From NCBI GenBank assembly GCA_051000755.1, contig JBPCNZ010000067.1:1-18492 (forward strand): DNA of 18,492 bases. Direction: 5' to 3'. This document shows positions 14,481 through 18,492 of the stretch, in pieces (the stretch's first letter is position 1; each line of letters opens with the position of its first letter). Origin of the DNA: JALZAH01 sp051000755. Its GTDB lineage: Bacteria; Actinomycetota; Acidimicrobiia; Acidimicrobiales; Palsa-688. The position numbers and the translations under genes are program-made. The notes beneath the pieces are model-generated. The model had not been told where the DNA came from, did no database searches, and saw nothing but the letters and a program-made list of their open reading frames with translations.

Positions 14481-14533
14481 CCCGCCGGTCCCCCGCCGGC
14501 CCGGCCCCCGCCGGTCCACCGCCGGCCCGGCCC
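14481..14533. repeat. 26-bp tandem duplication
   Basis: Two copies with a period of 26 bases (14481-14507 and 14507-14533, core CCGCCGGCCCGGCCC) differ at one base. A shorter, degraded third copy follows. Confidence 0.8.
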
Positions 14534-14578
14534 CCGCCCGGCCCGGCCCTGGGCCCGCCGACCCACCCCGGGCCCCGC

Positions 14579-15352
14579 TCAGCTGAACCGTTGGGCCAGA
14601 GCCTGATAGGCCCGGGGCACCAGGCCGTGGATGCGGGCCGGCACCGTCAGCCAGGACGGCACGATGGCCTCAGGTCGCCCGAAGCGGAGGCAGTCGACGA
14701 TGGCCTCGGCCACCTCGCCGGCAGGGATCGGCGCCGGCCGGCTGCGGTCGTAAGGACGGTTCCGTCGGGAGAAGAAGGCGGTGTCGACCACCCCCGGGCT
14801 GATAAGGGTGACCTTGACGCCGGTCCCGGCCAGCTCGGCCCGCAGGGCGCCGGCCAGCCCGCAGAGCCCGGCCTTGGTGGCCGAGTAGATCACCTCGTTG
14901 GCCACGCCGACCAGACCGGCGATGGACCCGACCAGGACAAGATGACCGCGGCCCTTGGCGACGAGGTCGGGGAGGGCGGCGCGCAGCAGGTGGGCCGGAG
15001 CCCGCAGGTTGAGATCGATGAGGTCGTCGATGGCGGCGGGGTCCATGTCACGATACGAGCCGCACCAGCCCCCGCCAGCATTGGAGACGACGATGTCGAG
15101 GCCGCCCAGGGCCGCCGATGCTTCGGCCACCAGCCGGGCGGGGTAGCCGGCCTCGGTCAGGTCGCCGGCGAACGCCGGCCCCCCGGTCTCGGCGGCCACC
15201 TCCGAGAGGGCGGTGGCATCGCGCCCGGCCAGGGCCACGGACACGCCGGCGGTGGCCAGGGCCCGGGCCGTGGCCACCCCGATGCCGCTCGACGCACCCG
15301 TGACCAGCGCCCGCCCGCCAGCCAGGGCCACCGGGCGGGCGCGCTCGGTCAT
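14579..15352 (-). CDS. Short-chain dehydrogenase/reductase coupled to hpnH
   Basis: This 257-aa classical SDR has the cofactor motif T18-G-A-S-S-G-I-G25, N91-A-G, a conserved N115 (DLNLRAP), S143 and the catalytic Y156-S-A-T-K160. R44 after the second strand (LAGRD) suggests NADPH preference. The ATG at 15352 overlaps the hpnH stop (ATGA), so it is the last gene of the hopanoid operon. HpnH and HpnG make adenosylhopane and then ribosylhopane, and reduction of the open ribose aldehyde to a polyol needs a reductase. This SDR is well placed for that, but the role is inferred. It could also act on another lipid alcohol or ketone. Confidence 0.92.
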   Translation of the reverse strand: MTERARPVALAGGRALVTGASSGIGVATARALATAGVSVALAGRDATALSEVAAETGGPAFAGDLTEAGYPARLVAEASAALGGLDIVVSNAGGGWCGSYRDMDPAAIDDLIDLNLRAPAHLLRAALPDLVAKGRGHLVLVGSIAGLVGVANEVIYSATKAGLCGLAGALRAELAGTGVKVTLISPGVVDTAFFSRRNRPYDRSRPAPIPAGEVAEAIVDCLRFGRPEAIVPSWLTVPARIHGLVPRAYQALAQRFS

Positions 15353-16353
15353 GACCCGACGGCGGCCCGGATGGACTGCTTGAAGGACTTGGTGGTGGCC
15401 ATGACCGCGCTTGGCTCGTAGCCGCAGTGGGCCATGCAGTTGGCGCAGCGGGGATCCTTCCCCCGGCCGTACTGCTCCCAGTCGGTCGTCTCCAGCAGCT
15501 CCTTGTAGGTCTCCGCGTACCCGTCGGCCATCAGGTAGCAGGGCCGTTGCCAGCCGAACACCGAATAGCTGGGGATGCCCCAGGGCGTGCACTGGAAGTC
15601 CACCTTGCCCTCGAGGAAGTCGAGGAACAGGGGGCTGTGGTTCAGCCTCCACTTCTTGCGCCGGCCGCCGGCGAAGGCATCGGCGAACAACTTGGTCGAC
15701 GACTTGGTGGAGAGGAAGTTGACCTGATCGGGCGCCTTCTCGTAGGCGTAGCCGGGGGAGATCATCATCTGGTCGACCTTGAGGTCGTCGTTGAGGTAGT
15801 CGAGGACGTCGCGGACGTTCTTGGCACTGTCGGTGTTGAAGAACGTGGTGTTGGTGTTGACGGTGAAGCCCATCTCCTTAGCCTTCCTGATCGCCCTCAC
15901 GGCCTTGTCGAAGGTCCCGTCGCGGCTGACGGACTCGTCGTGGCGCTCCTTGAGACCGTCGATGTGCACCACCCAGCTGAACCGGGCGTTGGGCTTGAAC
16001 TTGTCCAGCTTGCGTTCCAGGAGCAGGGCGTTGGTGCAGAGGTACACAAACTTCTTGCGAGCCAGGAGGGCCTCGACGATCTTGTCGATGTCGGGGTGGA
16101 GCAGGGGCTCACCGCCGGCGATCGAGACCATGGGGGCGCCGCTCTCCTCGATGGCGGCCACAGCCTGGTCCACCGTGAGCCGCTTGCGCAGGATCTCCGT
16201 CGGGTACTGGATCTTGCCGCAGCCGTTGCAGCTCAGGTTGCAGGCGAACAGCGGCTCCAGCTCGACGATGAGGGGATACTTGTCGTTGCCGTGCAGCTTC
16301 TGCTTGGCCATGTAGGTACCGACCTGCAGGCTTTGACGTAGGGGAACTCCCAT
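15349..16353 (-). CDS. hpnH: HpnH, adenosylhopane synthase (radical SAM)
   Basis: This 334-aa protein has the radical SAM cluster C38-N-L-S-C42-N-G-C45 and the GGEPLL motif near residue 80, followed by the long conserved body typical of HpnH (VVHIDGLKERHD, NTNTTFFN, QMMISPGYAYEKAPDQ) and a C-terminal Cys-rich part (CANCMAHCGYEPS). HpnH adds a 5'-deoxyadenosyl group to hopene to start the side chain of extended hopanoids. The ATG at 16353 has AGGAGG seven bases upstream. It lies 39 bases after hpnG and overlaps the SDR start. Confidence 0.97.
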   Translation of the reverse strand: MGVPLRQSLQVGTYMAKQKLHGNDKYPLIVELEPLFACNLSCNGCGKIQYPTEILRKRLTVDQAVAAIEESGAPMVSIAGGEPLLHPDIDKIVEALLARKKFVYLCTNALLLERKLDKFKPNARFSWVVHIDGLKERHDESVSRDGTFDKAVRAIRKAKEMGFTVNTNTTFFNTDSAKNVRDVLDYLNDDLKVDQMMISPGYAYEKAPDQVNFLSTKSSTKLFADAFAGGRRKKWRLNHSPLFLDFLEGKVDFQCTPWGIPSYSVFGWQRPCYLMADGYAETYKELLETTDWEQYGRGKDPRCANCMAHCGYEPSAVMATTKSFKQSIRAAVGS

Positions 16354-16392
16354 GAGCGAACCTCCTGAAACGGTGGGCGAAACGTAACCCGG

Positions 16393-17118
16393 TCAGCGGG
16401 GGCCGGGGATGGTGGACAGCGGGCGGGGATGGCGGGTTCGGGCCCATGCGGCGATGGCGGGCGCGGCCCGGCGCAGGCTGCGCAGGGCGGCGATCCCTCC
16501 GGTGATGGTCGCAGGCGACAGCAACTCGGCCTCGGGCCGGTCGACCACGGCTCGCAGCACAGCGAAGGGACCGGGCCACGCGAAGGCAGCCAGGACCGAT
16601 GATTCGAGGTCGACAGCGAGTGCGCCGGTGGTGGCGGCGAGGGCGGCTCGGGCGTCGCCGCCGCGGACCAGGGTGGCGGACGTGGCGATGGGGGCGACCC
16701 TCACCGTGAGGCCGGCGTCCCGCAGGGCATCGGCCAGGCCGGCCGCGATCGACCGGTCCAGGTCGAGGGCTGCACCGTCGACGCCGACCAGGCCATCGGC
16801 GACGACGAGCTGGCCGGCGGCCAGGCCGGCGTCGAGCCCGCCGGCCACCCCGGTCACCACGGTCACCGGGGCTGCCCCCCGGGGTTGGCCGTCGAGGAGA
16901 GCGCGAGCACGATCGCCGCCGCGGGAGCGAGCGCCGGCGCCACCCCCTCCGGCCCCGGTGCGGACCACCCGGGCCGTCCCCCGTTGCACGACCGAGAGGG
17001 CGCCCGGGAGTGGACCCGAGCGCAGGCCCGAGCGCAGGCCCGAGGCCACTACCAGGGCCTCCACCCGCAGGGGCGCCAGGCAGATCAGATCGAGGGGGGC
17101 GGCGAAGGGGACGCTCAC
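16393..17118 (-). CDS. hpnG: HpnG-like phosphorylase, adenosylhopane to ribosylhopane
   Basis: This 241-aa protein shows the nucleoside phosphorylase-like fold used by HpnG: an N-terminal LICLAPLRVEALVVASGL, the central VTGVAGGLDAGLAAGQLVVAD and the C-terminal VDLESSVLAAFAW (nucleoside phosphorylases have a Met-Glu-Ser here). HpnG removes adenine from adenosylhopane. The GTG at 17118 overlaps the shc stop (GTGA) and hpnH follows, so the assignment is supported by both sequence and order. The region near residue 30 contains a short repeat (GLRSGLRSG) from a 12-base tandem unit, and a Gly/Arg-rich loop follows; this part varies from the family. Confidence 0.88.
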   Translation of the reverse strand: MSVPFAAPLDLICLAPLRVEALVVASGLRSGLRSGPLPGALSVVQRGTARVVRTGAGGGGAGARSRGGDRARALLDGQPRGAAPVTVVTGVAGGLDAGLAAGQLVVADGLVGVDGAALDLDRSIAAGLADALRDAGLTVRVAPIATSATLVRGGDARAALAATTGALAVDLESSVLAAFAWPGPFAVLRAVVDRPEAELLSPATITGGIAALRSLRRAAPAIAAWARTRHPRPLSTIPGPR

Positions 17119-18492
17119 CGCCGACTCCCGGGGGCCGCGTTTCCGGGGACTGCCGCAGGGGCCAGACCCAGGTACCGCCCGAGGGCCATCATGGGAAAGA
17201 CGTGCCGGTACAGGTGGTAGTTGATGGTGAAGTCCCAGGGGAAGCCGGTTCCGGTGAACCACGGCTCCTCCCAGGTCCCGTCGGGGGTCTGGTTGTTGAC
17301 CAGCCAGGCGATCCCCCGGCGGACGGCCACGCTGTCGCCCTCCCCGGCGGCCAGCAGGGCGAGGAGGGCCCAGGCCGTCTGGGAGGGGGTGGTGTGGCCC
17401 CGCCCCCGCCAGGCGTCGTTCCGGTAGGAGCGCAGATCCTCGCCCCAGCCACCGTCGGTCTGCTGCACCGAGTCGAGCCAGCGCACGGCCCGGCGGATCC
17501 GGGGGTCGGCGGTCTCCACCCCGGCGGCGATGAGGGCCGGGACGGCCGCACCGGTGCCATAGATGTAGTTGACCCCCCACCGGCCGAACCACGAGCCGTC
17601 GTCCTCCTGCTCGTCCGACAGCCAGGTGACGGCCCGGTCGATGACCTGGCGGGGGACGTCGGGTTCGGTGGCGAGCATCTCGATGACGTGGGCGGTGACG
17701 TCCGACGACGGCGGATCAGTGACCCGGCCGAAGTCGCAGAAGGGGAGGGAGGCGCACAGGTCGCTGTCGTTGTTGACGTCGAAGGCACCCCAGCCCCCCG
17801 CCCGGCATTGCATGCCGACGGTCCACGCCACGCCCCGATCGCAGGCGTCGGCGGATGCCTCCGGGAGGGCCCGGCGCAGGGCCATGACCACCTCGGCGGT
17901 GTCGTCGATGTCGGGGTAGTTGACGTTGGCGAACTCGAACGCCCAGCCGCCGGGAGCGAGCTGGGGCCGGCGGAGCGACCAGTCGCCCCCGACCCGGATC
18001 TCGTTGTCGATCAGCCACCGACTCGCCCGGCCCAGGCCCCGGTCGTCTTCGTCGACACCGGCGTCGGTGAGGGCCACCACCGCCAGGGCGGTGTCCCACA
18101 CGGGGGACTGGCACGCCTCGATGCGCCGGCCCCGCTCGTCGTCGAGCACGAATCCGTCCATGCCGGCGATGGCCGCGGCCATGACGGGGTGATCGAGGGC
18201 GTAGCCCTGCAGGTGCAGGGCGATCACCGAGTACACCAGCGGTGGCTGGATGCCACCCCAGCACCCGTCGGACTCCTGGCGGCTGACGATCCACTGCTCG
18301 GCCAGGTGGAGCGAGATGCGTCGCACCACGGAGCGGGGGAGGACCCATGACGGCAGATGCTCGTAATGATGCAGAAGCGTATCGAGGCTTTCGAAGGCGC
18401 GGTCCACGGCCGGGCGGCGCCACCAACGGGGCCGGCCGAGGCCGGTCCCACCAGAAGCCGGGAGCGGCCGAGCATGCCGCTCGTCGAGGTCG
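17115..18492 (-). CDS. shc: Squalene-hopene cyclase, C-terminal part (5' end outside window)
   Basis: The visible 458 residues cover about the last two thirds of a squalene-hopene cyclase (usually about 630-680 aa), and the frame runs open to the window end. It has the catalytic D-I-D-D motif (17901-17912, followed by TAEVVMAL), multiple QW-type repeats (for example QESDGCWGG, QTDGGWGED, QTPDGTWEE) and the family C-terminus FPWDFTINYHLYRHVFPMMALGRYL. The enzyme cyclises squalene to hopene at the membrane. The residues upstream of GTG 18407 (GRPRWWRRPAVDRAF) fit the family, so that GTG is not the real start. It is the first visible gene of the operon with hpnG, hpnH and the SDR. Confidence 0.97.
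   Translation of the reverse strand, partial: DLDERHARPLPASGGTGLGRPRWWRRPAVDRAFESLDTLLHHYEHLPSWVLPRSVVRRISLHLAEQWIVSRQESDGCWGGIQPPLVYSVIALHLQGYALDHPVMAAAIAGMDGFVLDDERGRRIEACQSPVWDTALAVVALTDAGVDEDDRGLGRASRWLIDNEIRVGGDWSLRRPQLAPGGWAFEFANVNYPDIDDTAEVVMALRRALPEASADACDRGVAWTVGMQCRAGGWGAFDVNNDSDLCASLPFCDFGRVTDPPSSDVTAHVIEMLATEPDVPRQVIDRAVTWLSDEQEDDGSWFGRWGVNYIYGTGAAVPALIAAGVETADPRIRRAVRWLDSVQQTDGGWGEDLRSYRNDAWRGRGHTTPSQTAWALLALLAAGEGDSVAVRRGIAWLVNNQTPDGTWEEPWFTGTGFPWDFTINYHLYRHVFPMMALGRYLGLAPAAVPGNAAPGSRR

Larger units (their letters stand above)
14272..14578. other. Gene-free gap between convergent genes
   Basis: This 307-base stretch separates the flippase-like gene and the SDR gene, which point at each other. 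It holds a nested palindrome (14404-14478), a tandem GC-rich duplication (14481-14533) and otherwise unremarkable GC-rich sequence. No plausible gene is seen on either strand. Confidence 0.7.

Noticed and set aside
17116..18350. Plus-strand 446-aa frame over shc
   Set aside because: Gly/Val/Pro-rich shadow of the squalene-hopene cyclase, whose DXDD and QW motifs are on the minus strand.

Overview
The window is very GC-rich DNA from a high-GC bacterium. GTG starts, 4-base ATGA/GTGA gene overlaps, TANNNT -10 boxes with apparently leaderless genes, and the gene set point to Actinomycetota. The gene set includes a DUF929-VKOR thiol pair, a DUF2510 protein, a RapA-like SNF2 protein and hopanoid genes. 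Class Acidimicrobiia is my best guess, but it is inference only. I see no phage, insertion sequence, CRISPR array, rRNA or tRNA.

Region 1 (1-2465) looks like a copper / cytochrome oxidase assembly locus with its own regulator. An ECF sigma factor on the + strand is divergent from a minus-strand operon: PCu(A)C copper chaperone, then a one-polypeptide fusion of a cytoplasmic zf-HC2 anti-sigma domain, one membrane helix and an extracytoplasmic Sco1 copper domain, then a CtaG-like assembly protein cut by the window edge. A good ECF-type promoter (GGAACC-N16-CGTC) faces the operon. The likely logic is that the Sco domain senses copper or thiol state and releases the sigma factor, which transcribes the operon. 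This is the most novel-looking system in the window.

Region 2 (2631-4340) is an exported CPYC thioredoxin-like DUF929 protein plus VKOR, a plausible complete disulfide-forming pair. Region 3 (4344-7875) holds a membrane-anchored protein with a proline every seventh residue and a probable one-base frameshift, an aldehyde dehydrogenase, a divergent flavin reductase and a small DUF2510 membrane protein.

Region 4 (7876-12765) holds a large SNF2/RapA-type protein behind a possibly structured leader, a small translationally coupled partner gene, a less GC-biased GRDP-like gene, and a stand-alone infA (IF-1) that seems to lack a normal start codon. Region 5 (12922-14578) is a flippase-like membrane protein followed by a nested palindrome and a GC-rich tandem duplication. 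Region 6 (14579-18492) is a minus-strand hopanoid operon, shc (5' end outside the window), hpnG, hpnH, SDR, with 4-base overlaps at two of its three junctions. It should convert squalene to hopene and add and trim an adenosyl side chain; the SDR may act on the resulting sugar aldehyde.
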